This document shows, piece after piece, positions 24,185 to 39,100 of a stretch of DNA of 64,000 bases. How positions within the stretch are numbered: the stretch's first letter is position 1; every line of letters starts with the position of its first letter. This DNA is from Hymenolepis diminuta (lineage: Eukaryota; Platyhelminthes; Cestoda; Cyclophyllidea; Hymenolepididae): positions 162,988 to 226,987 of the forward strand of contig CAADRB010000026.1 in assembly GCA_900708905.1 (NCBI GenBank), read 5' to 3'. The position numbers and the translations under genes are program-made. The notes beneath the pieces were generated by a model. The model had not been told where the DNA came from. It saw nothing but the letters and a program-made list of their open reading frames with translations, and searched no databases.

Positions 24185-27100
24185 TCAAGCAGAAACTTGC
24201 TCCGAAGCGGCAACACGATTTCTTGTCTGACTCAATCGCTCCAGACGCTGCGCCATCACTTGTAGGAAGAGCTGATCGCTCGACGACAGGTATGGAGCCT
24301 GTTAAAAGGGAAAAAATATTCTCAATTAGGTAAAACCCTTTATGAGACGTCGTTCAACATTCTCTCACCTTCGAGATTTGAGCTATACTATCCAGAAGAT
24401 CGAAGGTGAGTTTTCTTGGGAGCTGCTCGATAAAATTGGTATCCACAAATCTTCGAGGCGTTTGACGCGGTGCACTGCTCACAAAGTCATTTTGAGCCTC
24501 AGGTTTGACCGCAGATGCGAGGAAACATGCCAAATGTCGCCAAAGAAGATAACTTGACTGTTCCAGTATATCTAAAACAAAAAGTTCTGATTAGTCTTCT
24601 TTTACGATCCACAAGCCAAAATCCAAGCTAAGAAGAAGGAAAGCACAAATTTTCGTTGTTATAGTTCAACTCAAGCTAGTACAGTATAGCCCAATACAAA
24701 TTAGTTAGGGTTAGTCGATATTTAAATAAGGGAAAGAAAATATAAATGTAACAATTTCGTCAAGGGAAAATATTTAACATTTTCGAACTTTGTATCTTCC
24801 TTCAAATCTACCGAAAACCTATTCACAGGTCAATAACTCACCAACAAAACACGAGAGTTGAGACTGTAGCAGTCCCCCTCCAAGAGAAATCAAACGTCGA
24901 AGGAAAGCATTGCGTTGACCTGTATCAACGCCACCGGCAGTGCCACTGAAATGAGATAAACAAAGAGGTCATAGAGAATCGCAAATCGGAGGGGAGATCC
25001 ATTTATAGCTAAAATGGACTCCTACTTGGTTTGAAGTAGTGGGAAGACTATAGGTGACCAAATGGAAAAGACGTTGGTGGCGATCTGACGTAGACTGTCT
25101 GTGGAGATATCACCTCCTGGTGAATTGAAGTTTACCTGAAATAAGAAAAATGGAATAAATTTTTAAGTGATTACAGAAAATGTTCCTTTGGGAAAATCTG
25201 ACACAAATATGGAGAAGAAAAGCTTTCCTGAAAGATGACACACTCAGCAAAACTCGATTTGAAACAAAACTCAAAATGTCTAAATGTGACTGAGACAATT
25301 CCAGGCGGACGTAAGACAATTAATTTAGCAATAAAATCAGGATCTCAATCAGAAATTTATAACTTGAATTATTGAATATAATTTTTACTGCCTTTGCACG
25401 AAATTAAAATGAAGTGAGAAGATGCTGGGAGACTTGATTACAATTCTCGAGTTTATCAAACACCTCCAATTAGTGGTGATCAGCTAATACAAAGTCCATA
25501 GTTACAAAACCATTTAAAATCACACAACAAAGAATTCCCATAAGATGGCAACGATATAACGAACAATATAACTAATAATGAGCACTGGTGGCATACTGGT
25601 CATGGGTTGAGCGATTATATGGTGAACATAATGCGAATTAAAATGGGTCACTAGAGAGGGACGACTTCATATTACTACTCCACTTCTAAAGCTGGGTGTT
25701 GAGCATGCCCCTTCCAACGGATTTATAGCAATAAAAAGAATATTGCATATAAATAGGCCTGACAGAAACACCTTCGTTATGGAATGTAGAAATACTTCAA
25801 AAAAGCAAATAAAAAACATAAAGATAACCAAATTGGTGAGATCAAATGAAACTTGAGATAAGATGAAGGATTCTCTTGATTATTAACTTTTCTTACAATT
25901 ACCAATAAAAATTAAACCAATCTTACTGATTCTAATAGCTTAAGTGTTCTCTTTTAATCAGTATTATATTTTTGTTCCTTTAGAGGATATTAATAATATT
26001 AATAATAATCCGAATTTATTCTTCTACGGGTCAACCGTCGTCCGAAAAATAAAACTTACCGGCAGCTGTACAAGGCACCTTAAGACCTTATCTAACGCAG
26101 GGACGGAAGCGTTTTTACCTTCCTCTTTCTTACGACCACCCTCCGAACTACCAAAGTCAGAGGGAATGGTCGCCGTGTTGTTGAATAGATTAGCGGGTAG
26201 GTGACGAGAGAGACTGTTAACTTGACTCTCCAGATGATGCAATCTCGAAGAAACCCAAGAGGCAAGTTGGAAGAGAAGGCTGAGACCGGGGCGGGCGGGA
26301 TTGATTGGGGTGACTTCATTACCAGTATCATCTAAAGGAATTAATTACATAATTCCTTGCACATAATCAGGCATAATAGTCAAAGTTATTAAAGATGAGG
26401 ATAGAACTAACTTGATATGAGTGAAGAGGAGAAGATAAGATTCTTCATCAAGGTTGAATCAAGTCCATCAAATTCATCCTCTATGGAGACAGCGGCCACG
26501 CAAGTGTTTACTTGAAGACATAGTAATTCCAACTGTTTAGTTGTCACCAAATTGCGTACGAATGTTTGTCTAAAATTAGAGTGGAGTAAGAGACACTGAG
26601 ACTGGCTCTGGTAGATAATTATAAAGGTATGACGAAGAGATTAGGGGTAACTGTCACCGAGATTAAAAAATCCGACCAAGTTAATCCCAAAATATCAAGT
26701 AGTGAAACTCAATCTCAAAGGGAATCATGCTAGAGAAGTGAAATGGTTCTACATTATAAAAAAGATTACTGGGAATATGGCCAAAATTTCCAGACAGTTC
26801 GAACCTCCACCTATCAAAATGTCACCTCAAATATTTAGATAAGCTAATGCGATTCATCTTCTAAGAATAATGAAAATAAGAAAACAACCCGAATCACTAA
26901 GAGATTTTGAGGTTAATCTTAACAATCTTCCAACACTGTGTAGATCTCGTTCACCGCAAGTTCAAAGTTATGTCTTCCTGAACCCGACTAGCACGACTTA
27001 CACCTTATAAATAAACTGACACATTATTTTAAAATACTCTATTAAGACATACCTCACATTGTTAGCCGGGTTCGCTTCTGTTAGCGCCCCACGTTGTTCT

Positions 27101-30100
27101 TTGATTTGAAGAGCCTGAAGTGAATCTGGCATGATTGCAAAGATATGTCGCAGAATCTTGCCTCTTAACAACTCTCGAGGCAGATCCTCAGGTCTATAAG
27201 AAATTAATACGCCATTGACTACTGAAATTAGTATATAAGGAGACAAAAAGAAAGAAGACAACTCACTCTCCCAAACTAAGCGGGATTCTCGCACGAAGAA
27301 TGAACGAGAGGAGATGTGTCAAGCTCTCCTCTCCATGTAACCATTGAAGCGTAGCCTGAATTAACTGCTCCTGTCTCTCTATGGAAGTTCCACTACCTTC
27401 AGCATAATCTTGGAACGCCTCTTGAGTTAAAGCAGTTACTAGACGTGCTGCAGTAGCACTGGCGCCTACTGTTAACAAAGCTTCAGAATGTGTGTAGACG
27501 AATTTGGAGACCTTTTGAACAGCCGATACATGAGTTGGACCCAGAGTGAAAACAAGGGTCTTTGTGAAGGCAAGTGCCGGCGAGAGAATGCCCGACCATG
27601 TGAGACATTGACCAGGATCTGCAGTCACTCCCAAGCTAGACCCAGAAGCGGAAAGCAGTTGGGAGGTCACCAAAGGATTGATAACTCCAAAAGCACTACA
27701 TCCAACGTATTCTCCACGTTCCTGGCGGTTAAGAGAGCCTAGAAGATGCTGAGAGAATTCATGGGTATCCAACCAGTTAAGAGGATCAGATTGGCTAGTG
27801 TTTGAAGCACCTGAGTTATTTCGAAGGGAGGCGACAGAAAAGTCGAAAACGTCAGCCACACAGGAGCCAGAGAGGGGTTCAAATCGGCACAGAGTGGAGT
27901 CAAGTAGAGGTGTCTGAATAATCGCTTTGGCTCCAAGTTGAGTAGACGCTATGAGGGTAAGTAGAGCCATTTTCGATTGGTAAATATAGAAGACAGCAGT
28001 AGCATCCATCTGTTCTTTGTTTTCATTCACATCTCGTCCCATAACTATGGAATTGTCAACTTGAGAAACTAAATACTGCTGTAGAACATTTAGATCGTCT
28101 TCTAGACTGTCAATGCAGAACTGAAGGCAGCCATCACGAACAACAGTTTCAAGAACCTGACCAGAAGTGCGATCAAGCCTGATCAGGTTGCAGAGCAATC
28201 CTAGAGCGGATATTGGAATGATTGGATGGTGACCACTTGAAATATCGTTGAAGAGGACCGTTAAGAAGGAATTACTGAAGTCATCACCGTCAATTCCAGC
28301 AAGAATATTGATCGATTGAAGGGCGATTGGGACTTCAGATGCTCCAATAGCAGTTGAGGCTGACATTTGTTGATCTGGGAATAAAAATGCATTAAGGAAC
28401 AGGAGTCCCTCGCCAGTACTTATATACAAGTAGGTAAGAGATGACCAACTCGAATTTCATCCTCCATCACTGGCAAATAAAGATCAACGAAATAAAGCAA
28501 CAGAAAGTAGTGATTACTAATTCTAAAAACACAGACATCAAATTTTATAAAACATCGTTCGCTCTCCTATCCTGAATCCCGAACTGCAAAGGCAATCCGC
28601 CAGATATAATACATAAATGTACATAGTGAATTATATTTCATTAATAACTAAATTTCCTTACCAAATTGATGGCAAACATCAAGGATATAACACAGAGCCC
28701 CATAATAGTTTGCTCTGACACGCTGTTGATTTGGTTCTAGAAATGCAAAACCATAATACCATTAGATGACTGATTACTAAAGGACTACATGATAGAACTG
28801 TACTTACTGGAAGTCAAGATGGCTTCAAGCAGAAGTTGAGTAACAGCCACTATACTCTGAACCCCACCAGTTCTAGGCGAAAGTAGCATTAAACCATCTG
28901 CAGATGTCGGGGAAGCGAAGAGTTGCAGGAAAGCAGAAAAATTCAGTGCGCTTCCACTAGCTAGTACCTTGAGAACAGCCGGTGCTGACTCAGGCGCAGA
29001 AACTTCATAGAGAAGGGCGTTAAGCAAGACCATTGTGACAGAATAGAGGCTTCTATTGACAGGAATGTTGGTACCAATTGATAGAGCATCAGGTGATGTT
29101 CGAGCTAGAAAATGAAGCATTCTGAGGCCAATCTCAGTGAGGTGTCTCCAACCCTCCAGACAGGCTTGTTTGCCAACTACTAAGGCGAGACGATGTGTAT
29201 TACGACGACGTGCCCATTCAACTACATCTGCACAGAGACGGAGGTTACTAAGTGCCAAGGTGGCTGCATCAGTGCCTTCCTCGAAGACAGCTGTATTGAC
29301 CGATCCAACTTGGTTGAGGAATAATGACAAGCGAGAGACAAGAGAGGAGATGTTGATTACACCTGAACGAAGAGTAGCTTGTTCCTCAGCCGAGATGAGC
29401 GGAAAAGCTTCCTCACAAGCTATCACAATCTGAAAGTGCAACGAACGCAATTAAACAGAAAGAGATAATAGAAATAACCAAGACAAACTAGAAAATACAT
29501 CTTCAATGAACTTAGAGTCTACACAGTCCCGATCAAAGATCCACTGAGGACTGGTAAGGGTTTCAGAGAGTGTCATCCGGGAAAGGAGGTCAGCAAGAAC
29601 ACGATTTTGGGGTTCAGTTAGATCGGAGTAGGTTATTGAGGAAGTGAAGTGATTTATAACTAGAAAACAAAGGACATAATCAGAGCAGCTGATATGCGGA
29701 ACCTCAGAGTAGTATCAAAGACAAACTTACATGAGGCTCCAACAGTTCCGTTCGTACCAGGAGAGTTTTCGCCGATTGTAAAGAGATTGGTGAGAATTCG
29801 AGCGAGGTAAGTACGTTGTGACGTTGAAGCTTGTACCTCAATAGCTCCTATCTTAAGAAGCCATGAACACTGGTTCAGTATTAGGGATTGCAGGGCTAAA
29901 ACGAAGACAGTTGAACTATAATGAGTCTAAGTGAAACTAATATCAACTTAACGTTTAGAAACCGATCAACGAAATTCGAAAATACTATACCATCATAAAT
30001 GATAAGAGTTATCGCAAAAACACCAACCGAGAATCCAATCTAAAACTTACTCCAACCAGAAGCATTTTCCAAGGAGTCACAAGATGATGAGGAAGCAAGA

Positions 30101-33100
30101 AATACTCCAACCAATCCCGTAGTAAGGTGTCTGGCAACAAAGTCATGATTTCCACGTAGATAACGAGCCATAGGAACTGAAGTAGTAGTACTAGCAGCCA
30201 TTAGATGATAGAGAATTTGCCAAGCCATTGCAGTATCCCACTGTTGTGTCAGGAAAGAAATGTGAGGAGGAGTATCAATCGTCTCTGCAACTAGATTCTC
30301 ACGGAGACTAGCCACTCCCAATTCAATTAAATCAAGAATAGCATGCAGACATGTGCGCGGATAGCCACCAACACCAGCATCCTAGTAAAAATGAGGATGT
30401 GTCAGAATCAACTGCTTATATCAAACTAGTAGGACGGGTTAATTTAGCTGTATTACCTGGATTGTTGTAAGGGCTATGGTACGAGCATTCTTGCAACGGA
30501 AACCCAGGAGCCAATGGCCAATCGAAGGGGCAGAGTTATTGGTGAGGGAGTAGAGAATCATATGCAACATTGTGGAACGAACCAAACGCTTACTGCTACC
30601 AAACGACCACATAGAGTCAAGCTCCCTAAGGCTTCCCTTCACAATTTCGGAAACAGCGTCGCATTGGGTTGCTGTAAAGGTTGTCATAAACTCCCAACGA
30701 GATATCTCCTCGGTTGTCCAGTTCCCACGCACAGTAGGAAAAGATGCGAGCAGATGAGCTGTCTTGAATGCTGGATGGGGTGCATATACACAAGTGGCAG
30801 CGAGATTGTATCCGCCGTCAACACTCTCATCAGACGCATCTTCATAGAGCCAGGAGTCTGAGAAGATAGGCGGGGATTCTCCATCTGCGATAGAAGAGGA
30901 TTCGTAACAGGCGGTCATATCGTAGAGAGAACTGCTGAGACAAGAGACTAGAGCCCGCAATAGTTCCTTTTCAGTCTTCTAGAAGGAAATGAAAAACATG
31001 CGCGCGATTGGTTCACGAAGACATTGCCTTGAAATAGAGACAGAAACTAACCTGGTCATTCGTTAAGATTGCAAGCACGGGCTCGTTTGTATGCGTCGCT
31101 TTTACGACATTATAGAGAATATTTAAGGCCGAAGAGCAATGATCAGGAAGGTCGTTAGAGAGTCCACAATACCTAAAGGAATGAACATAAATGAAATAGG
31201 GTTTGTGATAATCAGTGAATGGCAAAGGAATTACTACTTACCGAACGATAGTAATGAGAAGATCGGCCCTTCCAGTCCTTGAGTTGATAGTCACCACAAG
31301 AAGTCGTGAGAGAAGACTGGGCATTATGATGTCAGCACCAGATCGTTGACCCCAAGCTGTCTCTGGTCTGAAAATGGGCGTTTCGATCAATCATCGAAAT
31401 AACCAATAAGCCTACGTATATTTTCCAACAGATTTTGATTTCACCTAATTTAGACTCTAGTGGGCTCTGATAAGTTACTAGTTACTACCAGTTGCTATTT
31501 TCATCTACCTGCCACTAGCTGTAACAAAATACAAATTAATCAAATAGGCATGAAAAATCATGGAATTAAATCAGGCAGTCAACAAGCTCTGATTGCTGTG
31601 GACATATTCATATCCATTAACCTAGGAGTCGATTAATAAAATTTGAATAGGACGTGACGCATTAACTATGTCTCAAAAGAGAATATCCCCGACCCAATAC
31701 TTCCATAAAGCCCTGACTTCATTACTTGCTTATTCATGACTCCTCCCACCTGATTGGACACGTTTGGTTTTCCCTTTATTCTGCTGCTTTTCTATAATTA
31801 AAACGTGAGCTTTATATTAACTTGGACAATAAAAATATCGATCAGTAGTTTTTAGGTATCCTTACTCCATAAAAAAATTCGCGTTGAAAGAAATCTTGAA
31901 GTTTGTGGTTTATTAAGAATACCAGATAAGAAGTTTTTCGATTTCTACAATCAGTATATTGGAAATTGAACCCAGATTATTCATTAAGACGCGCGGAAGT
32001 ACTAAATTTTCTGTGAATCAGCTCTGAAGTACCAAAAGGTCAAAACCTGAACTTTGGAACGTAACTAATATAACTAATCAAGATCATCAAGTGAAAATTG
32101 GACGACCGGATTAATGCAGATTTCAAATGAATTGGAACTCGGTTGTTTTAATGACTTTCATTTTCTACTTTAACCACTACCACTTCTTCATCTCCTGCTT
32201 TAACTCCTACAGTCATGCATGGCCAGATACCTTCTCATGAATAAAAATTGTAATCAGTCATTTTGATTTGAATATGATATAAATATTAAGCTATTATTAA
32301 AAAACTCACCTAAGATGCGGAACAAGTAGAGAAGCCCGTCTCACAAGATTCACTAATATTTGTTCATGTGGGAGGATATGTTCAAATATTCTCAAAATAG
32401 AGCCAGTTGTACGATTCATAGCATATGTATGAGTCATGTCGTACTCAATCATACGATAAAAACCCACTTCAAGCAGGCCCGTCATCTAGTAGGGGAAACA
32501 CGAAAATCTTCATGAATTACTCATAACTGAATATAAGTAGAACATTTATGATTAAAATAAAGTTACCAAGGCGAATAGGGAGGAGTTTGTGAGCAACTGA
32601 GTTACAAATTGATAACCAGGATCGGTAAATGGCCATCCACGTGGAATTTTGAGTTTGGTGGTTTTTAGCTGGCCTCCGGTGAGAAGAGTAGACCAATCAA
32701 AGAGAGTTAATTGCTCTTCGCTACAGTTGGCTGAACCTGCGGCGAGAATGGCTACGGCCCGCATTCGACGTAGAAATGCCTGAATTAGACCTTCGAAGAG
32801 GGTTAAACAGGCTGCAGCAATCTCCCACTGTAAAAAAGAATATAGGAAATAAGAATAAATAGGAACAAGACAACAATACATATCGGACGAATGCCAAGAT
32901 GGCAAAACTTAACTTCTTTAACGATGATTAGTTGTATTCCGTAAAATAAGGTGATAAGTTGGTCAGAGATCTTGAGATATCAATCAACAATTAGGTTGTT
33001 TTGAACATTTCAACACAACATTTCATTAGGCACTTCCATAGTTGGACGACAAAAGTAGAACCGAGTACCGTCAGTAGAACTACTTTGAGAAGCCAACCAA

Positions 33101-36100
33101 AATTAATTCTATTTACCTAGGTTAACTAGAAACAACAGCTTTTACTAGATCAAATGATCAAGTATCGAGCGAAACCGCGAGTTTATTGAGAAAGAGCAAA
33201 AAAAATGAGAGAAAAAAAGAGAATTTTCTAATTCTAACATGATGTGAAGGATTAGCACCCTTGAGCCACTCTGACTAGAAACTCACATTCCGCCATTCTC
33301 TTGAAGACAAATAAAAGCTAATAATACAATACACTACCTTTGGGTATCGAACACACAAAATAAGCTTGCGAACATAATTCACTGGCATACCACTAACATA
33401 AGATTTATAAATTGGCAGGGCACTAAATTGGAAAAGATTCATCCACTTAACTGATATATTACACCAAACCATTTGAAATATTCAGCGCTTTGAAATAGTC
33501 AGAAGGAACAGGAGTGATTTTTCGGTCCAAAACATTGAAACATGAAAGATAAGTTTCTCTTTGTCCACGTCGCATAATTGCATAGGGGTTATGAACGGCC
33601 AGCTTGATAAAATAGATGCATATGGAATTTACTTATTTAGAAAAAGGTAGGATTACGTTTCACCGGAAACACTATCTTGAATTATCTATCAGCCTGGGAG
33701 ATAGTAAAAGAATGTAATTATTTATTTTACTTTTCTATCACCCAAATACGGTATGGGAATTTGAGAGATAAGAACTGAAACGTACCCTTTCATTTTTTTG
33801 ACGATAAGCTCGCATAGTGTGTTTTAAGAAGATATTCTCCGATGTGAAGTGAACAAGACGCGAGAGGGCTTCACAAGGGTCCAGACCACCCAGCGAAGGT
33901 TCATTTACTCCCACCGAAGAACTCAACAAGGAGGGTGCAAGAGTCGTAAGAAGATTCAGAAAGGCTTGAGTGATTGGATACTCCTCTTGCCTAGCTTCAG
34001 CTTTATCCATCTCAGTCTAAAAAATAAATTTGAACAAATTATTTTGGCTCCTCCGGAGCTGATGAGTTCTCAGCCCTACTTCCACCTGTTATTACGAAGT
34101 ATCCAACTACAGCACTATCGATTTCCTGAAAATTATTTTGAAAACAGAAGTAGCCTCCTATACTAAGGAACTTGAATTTTGCTCTTCTCTTAGACAATAA
34201 CACTGAATGCAGATAAAAACTCCTAGTACTGTGGTATAAAATGCCACCAGCATTGGCTTAGGTAGAGAGATGACATCTTGGAGCTACTATCATAAGAAGC
34301 ACACACTCTACCAACTCCGCTTTCAGACTAGAAGCAACCAATGCGGTTGGCCACCTAAATTACTAGATGTACACCGATCCTGTGACCTCTGACTTAGCAA
34401 ATGTGCACGTTGATCACTGCACCACCGAACATCAAACTCATGACTTTTGATATATCATATCCGCATGTAGACCATTCACTCACTACACTCGCTTTGACTT
34501 AACAAGTTGTGAATCACATTATGCGCTTTGCATAATAATCCAAGTAAAGTCAATAGTACATATATTAGGTGCAGAAACAGATTTCAAATGAAAAATATAT
34601 AGCGCACCGAGTATGGGAGTTGAATAATCGAAAACGGGTAAAAAATCTCACATGAAGTCCAATGATTCCTTTAGCAGTATTTATACTTCCATTAGCGCCA
34701 GTCATCATGCTTTGAGGATCGATGAAGGCCAGAAGTTGGCTTTCAACCAGAGCACACCAGATCTCAGAAGCGATGGATGGAGTTCGACCTAGGGCTGCTA
34801 GAAGGTGAAGTAGATCTGCTTTCATTGACATAGGTAGAGGACAGGTGATTAGACCGATTGCAGTGGAGACTAATGACCACTTGGTGTTGGAGGAGAACGC
34901 AGAACGAGCGACAGGATCCTAAAATAGAAACATCAAGGAATAGGTATTTTTTGCTGTTATTCTGGAAAATTACGTTATCGATAAGCGATATGCTGTTTTA
35001 GCGTGATCAAAATTATTCAAACGGTTTTGTGGAGCATGATCACAATAATATGATAGATATCAATCAAAGTGAGGTAGAGGCAGCGATTCTAGAAGATACT
35101 AATTTGGATATTTAATTATCATAATACATTAGTTAGAAAACCAAACATCGCATTTACCAATTCTCATCTTTAAATAACCCCTTTAAATGGCCGCGCTGGC
35201 GATTAAATGAATAATAGGGAAAATAATTGATGAATAGTCACTTACCATAAAACAGACACGAGTTATCAGCCCCACAACACTCCTCAGCGCATCCAGCTCT
35301 TCAGGCTGAATTTCAGGAGTCAGCGGAGTGGAAGACTGCTGATGCTGTTGTTGCATATCCATCGGTTGAACATGTTGGTTGACCAGTTGCTGTTGCTGAA
35401 TGAATAAGGCATCCTCGGTGGAAGAGGGTGGTGAGAACACATCGGATGAGGAAGCGTAGAGATGGGGATATTGGAGGTGAGGGGGGAGATGTTGACCTCC
35501 GACTGTAGTGGCGATAGATGTGACAGCAGCAGCTGCTGCGGCGGCACGTTTCAAATGATCGAGGTATTGGTGAAGACTGGTGATGAAATGATCCCAGGTT
35601 AGAAGGGAAGCCAAGCGACCTGCAAGGGCAATATTTTAAAACTATATATTAAGACCTAAATACATTATTTAGATTAAATTGAAGATTTCTTTTGAGGAAT
35701 AGCCTTATTGTGAGTAGACTGGATGCTGGCGAATCCGCCTAATTTGTGAATTGTAGTTTACAGTTGAAGAATGAAGCCCTATGCGTTTCCAAAATTTTTA
35801 TCCATCTCATCACTAATCACTGAGACCTAATCACCTCGACTTTACAGTGGCGCTTTAAGAGCTTGACTCTACAGCAACTTCAAGTTCCCTGTAGATAATC
35901 ATTGTGTCTTCAAGTGGTTTATTTTAATTATCGGAGTAGGTTAATTAAGTGCACCTTAAATGAACGTTGTTAGAGTTCAGTTTCCTCGCAGCGACGCCTG
36001 GAACCATTTCATATGTTTATAATATTCCTCCAATATGAGGCCATATAAAACCTTTTTAGATAGATATGGGACCCACGGCACCCAGGTAGACGCACGCTAG

Positions 36101-39100
36101 TCATTCACCGGTTCCTACGCCTCCCTTCCATCTCCCCTGTTCTTCATCGCTCTCCCACTCGCTTGCATCATTATTGCGATTTGATCAATACGATTTGGTT
36201 TAGTCAGCTCTTGGTATTCTGCTCTAAAACTGTTGATAGTTCTTACAGTTCGCAATAGTGTTGGTCTTGATAAACTCATTTACCGATATGAGAGTTTATT
36301 GCGATATTCTAATACTCAAAGATCTGAAGACATTAACAATGACAATGGAGTTGACCGAAAGTGAAGAGTAAGGCAATTAGACTTTATTTACAAAAACCAA
36401 AACACACTGAGAAAAGAGATGGATTATAGGGAATAAACAACATGTAATCTGATTGATAATAATGTTCAACCTACAGTTTTCAAACACTCATCAGCAACCA
36501 TGATGAGCCGGCCGCATACCCATCCTATTAAATACTCCAGACAAATAATAGTCAATTAAAAGAGACTGGAAAGTGTATTTTCCATATATGATTTGCAGAA
36601 CTAAGCACCTATCGGAAGGTCCAGAAAAATCAATTCTAAATCAAAATTTTACATGAAACTATTATTATCGGAGAGGACAGTTGTGAAAAAATGAAACGTC
36701 GATTCTTTTGACTTAGCTTATATAAAAATTAATAAATTCGCTCAAGAGGTAAACGAATCGGACATAATACTCGCAAGAGCCGAAAAGGCTCAATTCAAGA
36801 ATGACAAATAAAAGCCAATTCGTTAAAATAGAACGTTAAGATAGCAAAACCTCCGTTATTGCTATTAGAGTTCTCCCTGGGTGAATTCCGTTAAGTTAAA
36901 TTAATGTTACAACTAATTATCTAATATCTTGGCTACTAGAAGAAATGTATATCTGATATGGCTGATCGATCATTTAAATAAAATAGCTAGTCAGTAAAAT
37001 TTGGATTCGGCGAACATTAATCCATTCAGAAACAGAGATTAGATAGTGAAATTCGAAAATCAGAATATGAAGTAGTGGATAATACCGTAGAGGTTAAAAG
37101 GGTAAAATGTAAAAACAATTTTAAATTATTAAGAATTCTTTTGATCCCCAGACTTTATTTTCTGCTTCTTCTCGATCTTTTTTTCTTACCCTATAGTGAT
37201 CTGCTTTGCAATCTCCTGAGTTCAGTTGCTTTTCCATGATAAAATTGCTATAAATGAATGGGTGATAACAAATTAAAGGCAGTTCAGAACAATGTTCAAA
37301 GAATGATGTAAGAATTGTACAGCAGGACACAAACGAGTGCTCAAATTCAAGTAGAAAAAGTCCCTCTGAGAAACCTTGTCGCATAACTCCAAAGACGATA
37401 ATTAAGTCTATGGGCAAGTCTTAACAGGGAATGAGATATTAGTAGAAATGCAAAAATAAAGGATGTCTGAGGGAACTTCAACTTGAAATAGTAGTTGACC
37501 TGATAATTCTGGAGCTCAGATAAAGTAGGGTGATCTTGATTCACTAACTCTGGCTTCTACCCTCTACTCGACAATTTCCTCATAAAATGTAAACATGTTC
37601 CTTCTTAATAGCCTTTCATTTCCCAAGTGTTTGGATGTTTGCTCATGATGAAAAGTTGTGTAAAACTTGCTTGCCCTGTCATGGGAAATAAAATAAAGTG
37701 GATATTGTGACTAAATAATGCGGTAAAAAAAGTTTATAACAAACCTCCAGATGTTGCCGTTGCTTTGAGAAGATTGAAACAGAGATTTGCAGAAGTCTGA
37801 CATCCCACCAGAGCTCGTAACACTTTCACATAGGGCACGAAGATCACAGGAGATGAGGCAAATTCACTGGTCGAGTAAACAAATCGGAAGAGAATCGCCT
37901 AGAATAAGGAGATGGGAAGGGCGGGGGGAAGGGAGAAAACGTATATGAAAATATGGAGAAATAAATTATAACAAAAGGCTAAAGGGGATAACTCTTGATC
38001 GATATTCAAATTCAAATCTCTACAAATATACACACTTAACGCAAAACCGAAGGCAGCGGAAAAGTAGATAAAGACTAACTCAATGCCACACTAAATTTAC
38101 CCAGTTCGAATTGACATCAGCCGGAGAAGACAAAACAACATCAAATTAGCTGTATTGGGAAAACAATGACACACGTGAGTAAGGAACATACATAGCGCGA
38201 AAAGCCAGTTGTTTGTTTGATTTATCTACATTCACTTCAAGGAGAGTCAGCAAAACATCTGCAAAGAACTCAACTATTGTAATCACTGAAGTACTAATCT
38301 GTATTAAATCATCAAATGTCACGAAAGTTCAAAAGGGATATCTGAATCAAATTATAACGTCAGTAATATAATATTTTAAACAAAACAAACCATTTCAGAA
38401 CCGAATCGGAAACTTGACATAGAAAATCCTAACGAAAGCAACACATATAATAAGATAAAAAAGGCCAATACTGGGCTTCAGAATGCCCAATTACGGGGTG
38501 TTTAAATGTAGTTTGAAAACATTTTAGTCTCAGCAAAATCACAGCGTTGCACAAGTTTCTGTTTTCGAGCCGAGAGAATTTCCTTAAAATTCTTTGCTGA
38601 TCCACGAAAGGACAGAGGGGAGTTAAAGCGGGCACCAGGATTTATTCCAGAAGAGAACGAAGAGTAGATGGGCTTCTAAATTTCTTTTAATAATATGGTA
38701 AGATTTTCTAATAAGCTCAAGCCGAGTTCATGATCAGACGTCAGTGTCCAATTTAAATCTTTAAGTCAAATAAAATGAGGGCGGTCGAATCGCCGCATAT
38801 CAGTGCTATTACTAACATTGACATATGATTCAGTGCGATTCTACTCAACAGATCTTTTGAAAAAGCAGAAGCATATCCTACTGAGTTGAGAGAAGAGGAG
38901 AAAACCCCAAATTCTTATCCGAATAGTGTGTATGCAATATTTATTAAAGACAGAATACAGAAAAAAAGGATGGCCATGCCAGTAAAGATGAAGAGGAATA
39001 AGCCAGATTCAAGACAGTTATAAACTGATAGAAAGCACAACAAACTATACTTACCCGTCCAGAATTCTTAAGCTCTACCTCTCAATTTTCCCTTTTAGTT

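Noticed and set aside
27488..27742. Plus-strand frames inside NUP205 exons (also 29137-29433, 30514-30861)
   Set aside because: Shadows of a proven minus-strand coding sequence, without homology of their own.
33470..33602. A candidate extra NUP205 exon (LAVHNPYAIMRRGQRETYLS) with splice-like ends
   Set aside because: Joining 33786 directly to 32827 gives AYRQKNER|WEIAAACLTLF, which matches the family exactly and in phase; including the candidate would insert unrelated residues and break the phase.
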